Positions 35,221-47,918 of a stretch of 64,000 bases of DNA are shown piece by piece. Source of the stretch: Siphonodentalium dalli (taxonomy: Eukaryota > Mollusca > Scaphopoda > Gadilida > Siphonodentaliidae); contig CP136065.1 of NCBI GenBank assembly GCA_032622095.1, positions 63,161,094 through 63,225,093 on the forward strand. The letters are read 5' to 3'. The position numbers and the translations under genes are program-made. The first letter of the stretch is position 1. Each line of letters opens with the position of its first letter. The notes beneath the pieces are model-generated. The model did not search any database. It was not told the origin of the DNA and saw only the letters and a program-made list of their open reading frames with translations.

Positions 35221-38200
35221 CATCAAAGTAATAACACAACGGTCTCGACCATTTGAAGGAAAAATTTATAACGTAGCCGGCTTGGGTGCAACTATCGGCT
35301 GTATCGATGTAATTCGTGTATCATCACCAACCCTGGTGGACTACATGCTGGACGCTTCATTGATAGGAAAGGGTCGCACGGCCTTAGTTTTTCCAATTTA
35401 CATGTGCAGCTTACCTACATTTCAAAATGTCTCTGATGCATTTCTTGTCGATATGTCGATTCAAGAAATGACTCTTTAGTCTGAAGAAACTTTGTGATAT
35501 CTAAAAACTCGTACTTCCACATGTTGTGGCATCTGTGTATATTGGTATCATTCTATGGCCACAATGTGTTTTCCCAAACCAAAGTTGGCGACAATGGGGC
35601 CGAGCTTATAAGGAACATTGCAGTCATAACTGCTGGGACAAATTCACTGATACATGTAGTTGTAATTTGAGTGCTTTAGTAGGTGCTTGTCAATTGATGG
35701 CTTTGCAATAATACCGGCAGTATAACTATTAAATGAAATACTTCACACATTGATTTCTCAAATTCCGATTCCAGTCACAAACAATATGGGTTACAATAAC
35801 AAGGTACGGGTGATAGTGACTCGGGTCCAGATACTGATCTATAAAGAATATCATATCTTGTGTTTAACGCTATACCAATTTATAATTGTCTAACTGAATG
35901 TGAGATTAAAATCCGAGGGTTAAACGGTATTTTAGAGTTATAATATTGGCCCCCGCATGAGCGGAACTGCTTGCAGACATATAGATGGTCAAACTGCAGG
36001 ATAAATAACAAGTTAGGCTAATTGTACATATTGTATAATTTGCGCCCATAGAGTGTGTCCACAATCTGAATGTTGGTTTAGCAGCATAAAGACTTGTTGA
36101 CCTCATTCAGTTTTGCTCAAATGGTAATAATTCAGGAACCACCTGAGCGATGTACTATTAAAACAGATTAATTATATTAAACTCAGCATGGAATTATGAG
36201 GCAGTTGCTGTCCTAGATTGTGCCTCAGCTCCTTCCACTAAAAAAACTTCCCATATGCAATGCTAGTTTTCCAAATTTTGGAGATGCGTCTTAAACATAT
36301 GGGAGTGGTACACATTAATCTGGTAATTGCCTACATCACATTGTATTATTTATTTCACCGCTATAAATCCAAAGAACTTCTAAGATAATTACAGAGATTG
36401 TCGGGAAAAGTGGAGGTATCCGGGAGAAAATAAAAAGAACAGGCACACATGAGGTTGTACAACAAAATGAGGCTGCCTGCGTACGTTGGTTTACAAGAAA
36501 TTAATGTTCTTGCCGAATACTCGAAAATGTTCCAAGAGCTGGTAAGTGATACATCCACGGGGTAACTTCGCCACTGAATGTTTCCAGCGTCGTTTTCCTC
36601 TCATTTCTTACTAGAAGCTGAGATTCTATATATGTCCTAACTGGAAGTCAAGAAATGAATAGGAAAGCATGTCTACTTCGAGGCAGTTCCACCCATGAAA
36701 TTCGACTTACTTGGCGCAGCCACCAGATGTGCCAGTATTTTGACCAATGAAAACCGCGTGGTGAATATTCAAGACAGTTCGAGCATATAGAGTCCCGAAA
36801 AAGGGCAGCGTCCACACATAACTCTACCCTACCTAATTATGTAAACTTTGGAATGAATGCATGTGCAGATTCGCCTGAGATAAAATTGAACGCTTCGTTG
36901 TGTATGTTCAGTGCAGCATGTGTGGTCGACTAGTTCTTTTTTACACATGCACGGTTTGTCGTAGATAACCATAACGCGATTACCTGCATATCCCTTAGAG
37001 ATTATTCAACGGATACCGATGACCACCAATCAAGGTTAATATCACCCACAGGCGATAACATACCAGTGCACTGCCTCTATCGGATATTTTCCTGTATTAG
37101 TGTTTTTATTGGTCAAGTAAGTCACATGGGGCATTCCTGATATGTTCTTGCCCGTCAAAAGGGTAAATTATCCACCTTTTGCAGTTGATTGTAGTTTTAA
37201 AATTGGATAGATAACTATCGTAGTAGAGATAACAATGTTCTGATCACACGAAGTGTAGGGTATATATCGTCACATCTTGGCCTCCACGTGAGATAAAGTT
37301 GGAAACCTAAGGCGAAGTTACCGCAATTTATGATACTAGTTAAGTTTTCGTACATACAGTGTATATCATAGAACGTAGCCTATCAGTTAGTTGTGCCAAT
37401 CATGCATTGCATAGCCATTATAATTGTCAAGAAAGTAGCCGAATAACACAAACAAACCTGCACATAATGCACACTCACTTCTCGGTGTAAACAATTAATT
37501 GACAACATGCATATACTAGCATTTGTGGTGCTTACTACGGACAAGGTAAACATTCGATATAAAATTGATCTTACCATACCAACATACAACGTACTGTTCA
37601 TTCAGTGTTGTTATATAGGCTTCATTTTCTGTCTCATGTGTGTTGTAAATTGTGATTCGCATGCTCGCATCGAAACTACAACGCACGCACTTGTTAACAA
37701 TCAGCACAAACTTTCGGCTAATCTCGCATATTTACGGGGAAAATAACTATTATCGGAGTTGATATTTAGATGTAAATGTTATATGTCTGGCATTTATACA
37801 CGTGACACGTGCGATTAAATCACATAATTGAATGTGGGATAAGTTATTCATCAAGATATCGTGATTTGTTTTAAGCGCCCATCAACATTGTAAAGCTGAA
37901 TACCATTGCTAAATTGTCTGCCAATCCGATCACTGCTGGTGAGTTCTTATGACAAAAACACATTCTAACTGATGCGTCAAAACTCGGATTAAGTAATTTG
38001 TCAATTCGAAAACAGCGTATTGTGTGCTATCGAACCGGACGATACACCTGTACAGTCGTATTACGTATATATACCACGCTATGTTCAGCCCAAAAACAAC
38101 TATTTTATTATGTCAACGTTTATTTTCTAACAAAGTTGTACCGAGTGGTATTGTGCCTCTTGTGTTCACGACAAAGTCAACATGCAATTATCACTCGCAA

Positions 38201-38557
38201 GAGTCGTGTCAAGGGGTGTGGTTTTGTTGGCAGCCAATGACTGTTTTCGAGAAAAACGCTCGTAATCGTCTCATTTATCGATATTTATTGGAACTGTTCA
38301 TCTGCATATTTCTTTGCTTTTATCTGACATAGACATAAGATAATATAACATGTACCAATAAAGACAGTATGCCAACAATACAATGCACAAAAACACAATC
38401 ATTAATAAATAATTACATGTGAACATGGCATGTCTATATAACTACATATGTGTTATTGTGTGATGGCGTGCATACTATTCGTTCAGAACGCTTACCAAAG
38501 AAGCGCCGGACCATGTTACAAATCTCGCTGATTATGTCAGGGGTATATCATTCTTCA
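35221..38557. other. non-coding stretch without recognisable gene
   Basis: Over 3 kb without any exon, element terminus or array that I can support on either strand. Short frames (35282, 36361, 37507, 37998) lack domains. Confidence 0.4.
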
Positions 38558-38850
38558 TTATACAATTGGATTTCTGATCGTTTGATATACTTGTAAAATT
38601 ATTGTGATAACTGCCAACAATTTGGAAAAGTACTGTTCTGAGATCGAAATAGTGTGGACATTCCATAACGAGTGATACTCATTTTCTATAATAGAACCGC
38701 TGCTGCATTTAAGGTACAACCTCTTCCGTTCTTTAGTTATAAGCTGATGGTGACTACCTTTCTCGTTAGCGAGTTTATGATCTCTAATACGGAGTTTTGT
38801 GAAATTAATCCTATCTTTTACAGAAAGTGTGTTTGTTATATAAGTCTCTA
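38558..38850 (-). pseudogene. LINE ORF2 C-terminal crumb
   Basis: The minus-strand frame reads NFTKLRIRDHKLANEKG, then ITKERKRLYLKC, IIENEYHSLW and EQYFSKLLAV. This follows the C-terminal pattern of a LINE family (L-TKLR-x-S-x-H-K-L-x-I-E-x-G-R...ERLC-x-x-C...IEDEYHFL-x-x-C...). Two expected Cys positions are altered. No palm domain is present nearby. The frame at 38857-39186 minus is not recognisably part of it. Confidence 0.6.
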
Positions 38851-38859
38851 AGACAATCA

Positions 38860-41630
38860 TTTAAAAAAAATAGTTCTAGGTTTAATTTTCTGTTCATCTC
38901 GTTTAGTGTCATCAAATGTAGATCTCTTGAATTCTTTCGTAAGTGGCGTTACCGGGCATGAAATTTCGATAGTGTTTGGATGGTGTAATGTTTCACGAAA
39001 GAGAGAAAGTTTTATTGTTTTCTTTTTCATCAATGAAACGACAATAGTTCCCACGTCAAAGTACATTTTATTCGATATTCTCTTGAAGGACATATTATTT
39101 GTGTACTTGTGCGGGTTCGTGAAACCGTTAAGTTGGTATTCAGGCGCTATGCCAACTGGGGGAATGTAGCATTCTACTAAAATCATCGAACATCTGAAGC
39201 AAATCGAACGTACCCCTCCATAGAAAACATCGTCTGAACTACGCTAAATTGTAAATATTTACTCCTCCATTCGTGACGCAACTATCAGCGATAAACTAAC
39301 GACAACGATTTTGCCATCGAGTGTCACTGCATTTAATTAAAATATAAGAATAACGGTGTGTGTTGTAAATTCAGCTATAATATTTGTAAAAAATATCTGC
39401 TTTGAACAATATTAATTTCCATTTCTGTTTCATCACCCTATCGGAGTGTTTCACATCAATTTCACTGAATTGTAAGATCAATAGGTAATAAACACCATGT
39501 AGGTCCTCGAAGTTGGTCCTCAACCAAGAGAACGTAGGCTACAGTAGCTCGACTTGAAGTAATAGAATTTAGACAACTAAACGTTCTTCACTTTGGAACA
39601 ACAAAGACAGACTCTTGTTGGGCTATTAATTATCTGGTAAAAAATAAAGAGTGCTGGTCTCGACAATTGGTACATGTATGCCTATGGCATCCTTCTAAAT
39701 TCCGCAGACATAATTTTCAACAACGTCCATTTCCGTAACTACTTCGTGGCCGAGCACAGGAAGCAAGCGTAAAAGAATGTATGTTATTTATTCCGGTACA
39801 TGATTCTCATTTTTCGAACTTGGTAAAAACAATCACCGAAACTATGGGGTGACGACCAATTTTGTCATTAGTTGGGTGCTCAAATGAGCCATGCCAGTTT
39901 AAAAGCGTCTAACAGTCTTTGTTTTTCAGATAAGACGGCAGTTAATGCTGACAGGGGTCGATGCAACGATATATTCATAACGACACCGTGTGCATTTATG
40001 TATATCATGGGCACACCCCGTGGATACACGCGCATGCAAATGCGTGAACTGTATACATCTGGCGACTGGCCTCCGCAAATTAGTATGTTGGCCAAGTGGC
40101 TACTATGGGCAATTGATTATTATGTTGCGAACACATTTTACCATCCGCAGGGAGCTCAGCGATATTGGTCTCACTGGTAGCGTGTTGGGCGTCATTATGA
40201 CCATGAACACACTGACATGACTGAGCCAACACATCGGTTGCGATTGCCTGCGAACCATCGTGTCTCCATGGACGTATCTGAGCCATGGGGTGTGAATGTT
40301 GTTTGTCACGTTTAAATCGCCAATATGCCGTGCCTCTTGGGTAAGATCATTTGAACCGCGTTAACATTACCGCAACTAGTTGTCTCCGAAACCAAATTTA
40401 TATGGTATCTTGGCCTGTAAAACGAGCCTGTCCGCCCGCCCGAGACACTTTTCGCGATGACTGCTTGAATAACATTTAACAGAAATGTATTAAACTTGTT
40501 ATATGTTATTCGCATCATATAGTAACGAAAGTTCGAATTTTTGTCCGACACGACTCCTTCCTACTAAGAATTTGCTAATGTTTTTTATGTCCAGATGACA
40601 CTTAAGGTTAGGTTCTATGTTTGGTCTGGGTCTGGGAATCATTATTGGTGGATTTATTCTCACCTTCCACCTAGAATTTGCAGATTATTCTGCTGTCCTG
40701 ATGATGTCTTTAGTTATTGTTATTTGCCTGCTTCCGATATGGCATGTGGATCACTTTAGCAGTACAGTTTGGGTTTGGTTCGACGAATAAACCCTCTTTG
40801 AATCACTATTTGTTGTCTAATGTTTGGCGTCCGGGTGATTACTTTAGTGAGAGCTATCCAAATTGCTTTAAATTTTGGTATTTGGAAATTAAATTACAGT
40901 TTAACAACATAGACGCCCATTTGAACACAACGGGGTGTATTATGTTTTGGCCTGTCCGTCCGCCCATTCATATTTCGTTTCCGGATAATAACTTTAGTTT
41001 TACGGATCTAAATGGAATGTAATTTTGGTATGTATGTTCACCGCCACATCCTAACGGTAAAGTTGGATATTGTCTTCCAAAAACAAAAACACTTTAAATG
41101 AATTTTAGTTGAATAAATCGAAATTTCCTTACTATTAGCATTTAGTAGAAATATTCAAAAAATATTGGATTCTTGTTCATGTGATATGGTTCTTCCCTTC
41201 ATCTAAGTGTCTAGCGTTTGTATTGTTCTTAAGTCACCACGTGTTGCATCAGTCAGTTACTACGGAACGGACTTAGTTGTTCCATGTTGAAGAAAAGTCG
41301 GGAGCCGATTTTCTGTAAAGCATATGACTTGAGTAGGTCGTTCTGTGGCATAGGAAGCCCATGTGAAAGTATTCACCGAATTTATCAACCTACAGGAAAA
41401 TCAGGATTTGTACTATTTTGCCATTACTATGCATACAATGTCCCTGAGATAGACAATATGGTACGTGTGATGGAATAATGTACCATAATGTAATGTATAT
41501 TTATTTATTTATTTGCATGTTGTATTCATTATTGTCTGCAGTCTTTTACAATAAATGATTGATTGAACAGCAGATGTGTGTAACAAGGATATGATGAGAT
41601 AGGCTAGGATAACTTTATTTACAATATTCT
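38860..41630. other. mostly unrecognised sequence with repeat scraps
   Basis: The end of a ~440-bp-type repeat (AATGAGCCATGCCAGTTTAA, about 39885-39903) is visible. Near 40410-40450 and 40950-40985 are similar GGCCTGTxxxxCGxxCGxCC tracts that suggest an older repeat. At 41557-41575 ACAATAAATGATTGATTGA looks like an old LINE or gene 3' end. No exon is supported. Confidence 0.4.
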
Positions 41631-41638
41631 GCCTAGTA

Positions 41639-43759
41639 CTCGAAGAAGCTACAGACAAACACATACCAGAAAGAAATACATCCAGCAAAAAAAATAGAAT
41701 GCCGCTAGATGCAAAAACAAGAGAGGTGGTGAGGAAGAAGCATAGAGCTTGGACTCGCTATATGGAAAACAGGACACAACAAAACTACAACATATATACA
41801 AAATATAGGAACCAAGTGAGAAATTTGACAAGGAAGAAGCAGAAAAATCACGAACGAGATATTGCTGACCAAGCTAAAGATAACCCCAAAAAATTCTGGG
41901 ACTATGTATCGAGACGTACGAAGACGAAGACAGGGATAGACAACTTAGAGAAAGCAGATGGAAGTGTAACAACAAGCGATAAGGAAAAAGCAGAAGTGTT
42001 GGCAGATTTCTTCTCCGAAGTATTCACACGGGAACCTAAAGGAAACATCCCAGATATCGATATGAAGACAATAAAGCATGAGATGGAAGACCTTGAAGTA
42101 ACTGCAGAGGGAGTAGAGATTAGGCTATCAAAACTCAAACCATGCAAGTCCCAGGGTCCTGACAATATACACCCTAAAATCCTAAAAGAGCTAGCGAAGG
42201 AACTAAGCATACCAATAGCACAAATCTTCAATAACAGCCTACGACTAGGAATACTACCAAATTAATGGAAAACAGCAAACATATCTGCTATATACAAAAA
42301 GGGGGAACAATCTAAACCAAACAACTATCGCCCAGTCAGCCTAACCAGTATAGTAGGCAAAGCTCTGGAGGCAAGAATACGGGATAAAATAATGGACCAT
42401 ATGAGAAATAACCAATTATTTAGTAAGAAGCAATTTGGATTCATCAAGGGACGATCTACAACATTACAGCTACTGCACTCCTTGGAAAAGTGGACCAAGA
42501 CCATAAATGAAGGATATGCAACACATGTAATTTATATGGACTTCCAGAAAGCATTTGATACCGTTCCACATCAAAGACTACTGCATAAAGCAAGAAGCTA
42601 CGGAATAAATGGAAATATATTGGAATGGATAGAGAATTTTTTACAGGGAAGACAACAAAGAGTGATGATAAATGGCGAAGCGTCAACAACACGAGAAGTA
42701 ATAAGTGGAATACCACAAGGAAGCGTGCTCGGACCCATATTATTTGTCATATATATAAATGACCTCCCATCCAACGTCAAATCGGATGTCATGATGTTTG
42801 CAGACGACACTAAAATTTACAGGGAAATACAGGGTATACCAGATGTGGATGCATTACAGAATGACTTAGATGAACTCCAGACATGGTCAGACAAGTGGCT
42901 TTTGAAATTTCACCCAGATAAATGTGTGACAATGAACATCGGCACGAAAACAGAAGAGCCAAACTATCACATGAAGAACAAAGATGGACAATATGTACAA
43001 CTAAAGGAGGTAACTGAAGAGAAAGATATAGGAGTCACAACTGATAACAAACTGAAATTTGACCAACATATAAATGAGAAAATACAGAAAGCAAATGCAG
43101 TCACTGGAGCTATACGCAGAGCATTTACGCACATGGACACCAAAACAATGCTGAAACTATACAAAAGTCTGGTGAGACCACATCTAGAATATGCCCAACC
43201 GGCCTGGAGTCCACATTTAAAGAAAGACATTGAAATGCTCGAGAAAGTCCAAAAAAGATTCACAAAACTAATACCAGAATTAAAAGAACTACCATATGAA
43301 GAAAGACTAAAGAAGCTAAATATACCAACACTTAACTACAGAAGAATAAGAGGAGATATGATAGAATGCTTCAAGATATTTAACACCTATGATCCGGAAG
43401 TGAATGACATATTAAGAAGAAGCACCGAACTCCGAACCAGAGGACATAATTATAAATTATTCTTGGAAGGAGCAAACAGGGATGTGAGGAAATACTCATT
43501 TAGCCTAAGAGTGGTGGAGCCATGGAATCATCTAGCAGAAAAAGTCGTCTATGCAGAAGACATGAATTCATTCAAAAACAATCTCGATTACCATTGGCAG
43601 GACCAAGAGATTAAATTAAATTTCAAGGCTGAATTGAGGCTGACAGACCCTGATACGATCAGTCAAACAAAAAACAAAAATGCAGGAGAGTTCGGAGAAA
43701 TAGAAGATGAAGAATCAGAGGTGGATATAGTGGCATCTATAGAAGCCAGCGTCCACTAA
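41639..43759 (+). pseudogene. CR1-like LINE ORF2, 5'-truncated, one in-frame stop
   Basis: One frame runs from about 41639 to 43759 and is broken only by TAA at 42263-42265, between LGILPN and WKTANIS, the usual LP-x-xWK-x-A position. The pre-RT region has KKHRAWTRYM, NPKKFWDYV and KSQGPDNIHP. RT motifs after the stop are NNYRPVSLTSIVGK (about 42317), then, numbered from 42392, DFQKAFDTVPH (50-60), GIPQGSVLGP (106-115) and the catalytic FADD (136-139). The thumb has VRPHLEYAQPAWSP and VQKRFTKLIP; the C-terminus is acidic (EIEDEESEVD). The N-terminal apurinic endonuclease domain is missing. With one stop and no frameshift the copy is young. The closing sequence carries ACATAAGGTTACATAAGGT just after the stop codon. 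Confidence 0.93.
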
Positions 43760-46700
43760 CAACATAAGGTTACATAAGGTAATATACAAACAGGTATGTA
43801 GCAAACAATAAATACAGGTATGTTGTATATTGCTCACGGATAACATAGCCCTGACAGGCTGTCGTCCTGTCATTCCCAGTGGTATACATATATGTGTCGC
43901 TATGGTTGTTTTATGGTGGGGTATTCATATCAATGTGAGCGCAGGAACTATATCGTCGCATGTGGGGAAAAGTATCAAGTGTGTGTCACAGACATGATTA
44001 ATTGTATGGGTACCAATCCGGATCGTTTCTCTAAAAACTAAATTGTCAAGCAAACCGCCACCTAGTTTTTAAACTGAAGTCAACTCAAAGTCATTTTAAA
44101 ACCCCAATGTTCCACCTAAAACACTTAAATATCTTCTGTCGATGGATATAATGATACACTGCACATCCCGCCTCCCGTGGGGGAAAACTATACACGCGTC
44201 ATCTCGATAGCATTGTTGATGATGCAATTTGATGTGCCCTTCTTAAATCAACTCTGAGGGCCATTAGGCTGATATCGTATATTTTAAGCTGTATGTGAAT
44301 GTGCATTCCCACCGGTCCCAGAAATACTTAAATCGACATTATGTTGTCGCTAGAACTATTCGTATAATCATCAGAAATTCCCTGTAGATATTATGAGGCT
44401 TAGTATCTTGTCATTGCTGGTGGAGAGATGTTGTGTTCAGTCCTGTTGAAATGACACCACTCTTCTCTGGTGACAGTGGGGGTTATCACCGAACCAGTAC
44501 CATATAACATCTTTGAATTCACGGACCTCACCAGTTTCAGGAACAGAAGTGATAAGTTCGCTACTTGAATAAATACAATATTGAAATATTTCTGTTATAT
44601 AATTTCTACGACAATGTCAAATCGCAACAGCTAAACCTTCATTGGCATAAATACAAATCGCCTATCTTTCGCTTCGCAGATAGCCGCCATTTTGTATCGG
44701 AACAAACAAGAAACGTCGTGGCGCACGCACTTAATGACAATATAATTGATGCGTTACGGCTTGCATTGCGCTGGAAATACCCGAATATTTCATATGGCAA
44801 ACGGAAACAAAGATGTTGCAACTACAGCTTGTTACTTGATCCGGAAAGTCTTTAAAGATAGAGCATAAAACAATAACTTGTATTAATAATTATATTTCTA
44901 ACAATTTTATGTTATGTTATGTGTATTGATGTTGCTTGTATATTATGCATGACATCTGCCACTACCGTGGATGTAAATTGTCAATAAATGTTATATCTTA
45001 TCTATGTAATAATGAGATTATTCAGCCGTTTGCGAAGACAATAACGCCTTTCGCAGTATTTGGAGCATGCATTTTGTGAATAGACGTCGTTACTATGTAC
45101 ATGCAGCCGGTTTGAGCGTACTTATGGTATTAAACACACGTTAAGAAATACGAAAGCTCGTTGACAATACAATTTTTGAAATTCTCCATATTCTTAATTT
45201 TGTTTCGACAAATTTTCTAGACATTGATGAATGAATAGTGACGGATTCCAGACTTTTGAACTTAACATCATTTACATCCTCAATTTTCACAAGCTCGGGT
45301 TATTATTTTGCAAGGTATTATATCAACTGGCAGTGTTATGTGGTTTGTGCAGGTGTGAGCCAAGTCAAATTGTAGGGTTGCAAAGTGCTTTGTGTTTATT
45401 ATGTTCATCCTAAATGTATCCGATACCAATCGATATCCAATCCAATACGTTTATTTGCTTTGGTCTACACCGTGATGAAACGTCACCAGCATGGCATAAG
45501 CACCCAGACGACGAGGAATTCGGCGGACACTAAGCGAAAGAAAAAATTCGACAAAATAACACAGTTCAGTTCTTCGGACACGGTAAACAACCCCCAGATG
45601 TACTAGGGTTTACAAAATTCGGTATCACATACATGTATATCTATCGAAATGGACTGTAATCGATCGAAAAGAGCCAAACGCATATATATTCATTTGTTGG
45701 AGCTTTGATGCATGACCAGAAGGGTCACTTTCTACAAGAATTCCGTCCTTTTCGAGATCTAGATATTTGTCATCTTTTTATGTAGGCCCTACTGAGCATC
45801 GGTTTGAGGCACAGTAAGATTGGTATACAAACTCATGAGGTCCAACATCCTAAAACTAAGCCCAGCACACTCATGTCCTAAATCAGTTCCAGTGGATGGT
45901 CCCAATTTTCGCAGTTAAGAATTTAACAGGAGCGTCGCTATGGTGTGGCAAAATACGTGAGTGCTAATTCCAACAAAAAGGCCATAACTCTGGTTAAAAT
46001 TGGCGGGCGGAACCCAAATTACAAGATGACCTTTCGGGTGGGTTAATTAATTCACATATCCAATTTCATTCCATTCAGTTCAGACTTACTACAGTTATCA
46101 CCCAAAAAGCATTCCAATAAAAAGGGCCTGATTGAGACTATCTAAAGTTAGCATCTGAAAAAACGAAATGGTAGACGGTACTAGCAACAAACAGCATGTG
46201 TGAGTTAAATATTTGATCAGTTAAATTTGTGTTTAAATTTATGAGTTATCAAAACGGGTTATAACACTTGGTAAGTATAAGATTCACTGTTCATATTAAT
46301 AAGTTTTTATCCGTTCATATTTAAAAGTTAAGTATGATAAGCTAAATATTTTAAATAGCAGTCCCATTCTAGTTTCTTCTGATCACACACCATGTTGCAT
46401 TGCCGCATGATAATAACAAGTTTAAGCATATAATGTACACCCTCTAGTCCTTATTTGACAAATAAGGGCAATTCACAACTAAACATGGTCAAATAAATCC
46501 TTTAAGCGTACATGTTAGTTAAAAAAAAAAATCCAATCGCTATTGAGGGAGAACATATGTGTACATCGTATTCTATTTATACATGAACATTGCCTCTTTA
46601 TATTTCACGTTTAACTGTTCTTGATTCATGGACACAATGCTCACTATCTGTGGACAGTATAATAACTCGTAGTACATGGCCGCTTTGCAAAACGATATGG

Positions 46701-47580
46701 ACGCCTACACCTGGATATTTTAAAGGTACGGTTGGCCTTGGCGGTGGGTATCCTGTGAAAATATTTCCACCCGTCAAAAACCGCCACAAACAGAAAGAAC
46801 AACAAAATGTAGACAGACTTTGTCCGTATACAAATAAGAAATATCGCATAAACAGTATGTTATTGTCATATATTTGACCATTGTTATGTAAACAAAAGCA
46901 TAAAAAGTTACTTTTCTGGTGTTTGTTTATATTATGATGGTAAACATAAAGAGCGTTCTTTGTTGGTGAATTCCTGATATGGAACGTATAAAGAGCGTTT
47001 ATGCCATTTGTGTGTGATTAGCCAGCAGCATTGTGCTGTCTTCTGTAACACAATCAGGCTCTTGCTTAGGTAAAATATAGTAAATCTTTATGATAACATG
47101 CTGTTTACGCGATGGTCATGGTATATATGAACGAAACTGTATGCGTTTTAATGTTTTTCTTTTTACGGTGATTGGAACAAATATGAATATTTTCTACAAC
47201 TAAGGCCTCACGTGCCTTTAAGTAACATTGAACACAATATTTGAACTGGATAGCATCAACAATGTTTATAAATACTTTGCTCAATGTACGGACACCCATG
47301 TATCCATATTATAGGGTTCCACTTAAGTTTCCAGCGACTGAAGGTTGAAAGTAGAATGTAAAATATGCTGATATGGGCTGCTGGAAAAACAATCCTGTTT
47401 AGGATATTCGTGTGCTCATGAGCCCAGTAAGTACATGCTGTCCAGCAAATGACTGCTTGGGGAGAAAACTGAAATATATGGACTAGTTTATTCAGCAGAT
47501 AAACCTAGTTGAGTGTGACTGAGTACATATGAACACTTAAATAGCCCTAGCGATTTCGTTGTGTTGTGGGCTGTGTTTGA
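43760..47580. other. non-coding stretch, possible LINE 3' ends
   Basis: No exon is supported. TGTCAATAAATGTTATATCT at about 44979-44998 resembles a LINE 3' end, and the 96-residue frame 44565-44855 before it may be remnant coding, but I could not match it. CATAACTCTGGTTAAAATTGG (about 45982) is a motif I associate with an interspersed repeat. Fragments of the ~440-bp repeat (AAAGAGCGTT twice) lie at 46945-47000. Confidence 0.4.
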
Positions 47581-47582
47581 AT

Positions 47583-47640
47583 TGATTAATTGATTGGGGT
47601 TTATTGTCGTTTTAGCAACAAGGCCATATCACGACGAGAA
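47583..47640 (-). repeat. shared SINE/LINE 3' tail
   Basis: Read on the minus strand it is CGTCGTGATATGGCC, TTGTTGCTAAAACGAC, then AATAAACCCCAATCAATTAA. This matches the tail of the SINE at 12740-12945 and is similar to that of the SINE at 3785-4062. No A/B boxes are seen in the adjoining minus-strand sequence up to 47860, so it could end either a SINE with an eroded head or a LINE. Confidence 0.6.
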
Positions 47641-47918
47641 GAAACATATATCAAAATCGAGTGAGGCAACTGTGATTAGAAATGACAGTAAACTCGAGCT
47701 AACGAAACAAAATATATATAAATAAAGACACCCAAATCGGAGCGTGAGTGCTCGATTGGGACCAGAACCATTAAGAAACAGACCATTATGCAAACACATA
47801 TAAAACAGCATATCAAAACAGATAGCAATACTGCTTTGAAAACAGCTAACATAACACCTTCATGATGATGTCATCGGCAAATATGAATAATTTATTAAGA
47901 CTTTCGCACATCAACATA

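Noticed and set aside
38857-39186. 109-residue minus-strand frame as part of the adjacent LINE crumb
   Set aside because: No LINE motif is visible in it and it is not continuous with the recognisable C-terminal motif at 38558-38850.
39872-40180. 102-residue frame as a host gene
   Set aside because: No domain, no splice sites, overlapping frames of similar length on both strands, and it starts in the end of a repeat.
40717-41022. 101-residue frame starting with a hydrophobic segment
   Set aside because: No recognisable domain; the region looks like an old interspersed repeat shared with 40410-40450.
44565-44855. 96-residue frame followed by an AATAAA-like end
   Set aside because: It might be a LINE remnant because of the tail, but no motif could be recognised, so it is mentioned only in the interval entry.
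47860-47900. FADD motif of a reverse transcriptase on the minus strand (LFIFADDIIMKV)
   Set aside because: The neighbouring residues do not give other RT motifs in order, and the frame stops soon after; it lies at the end of the ORF1 tail, so I treat it as coincidence. A remnant of the palm cannot be excluded.
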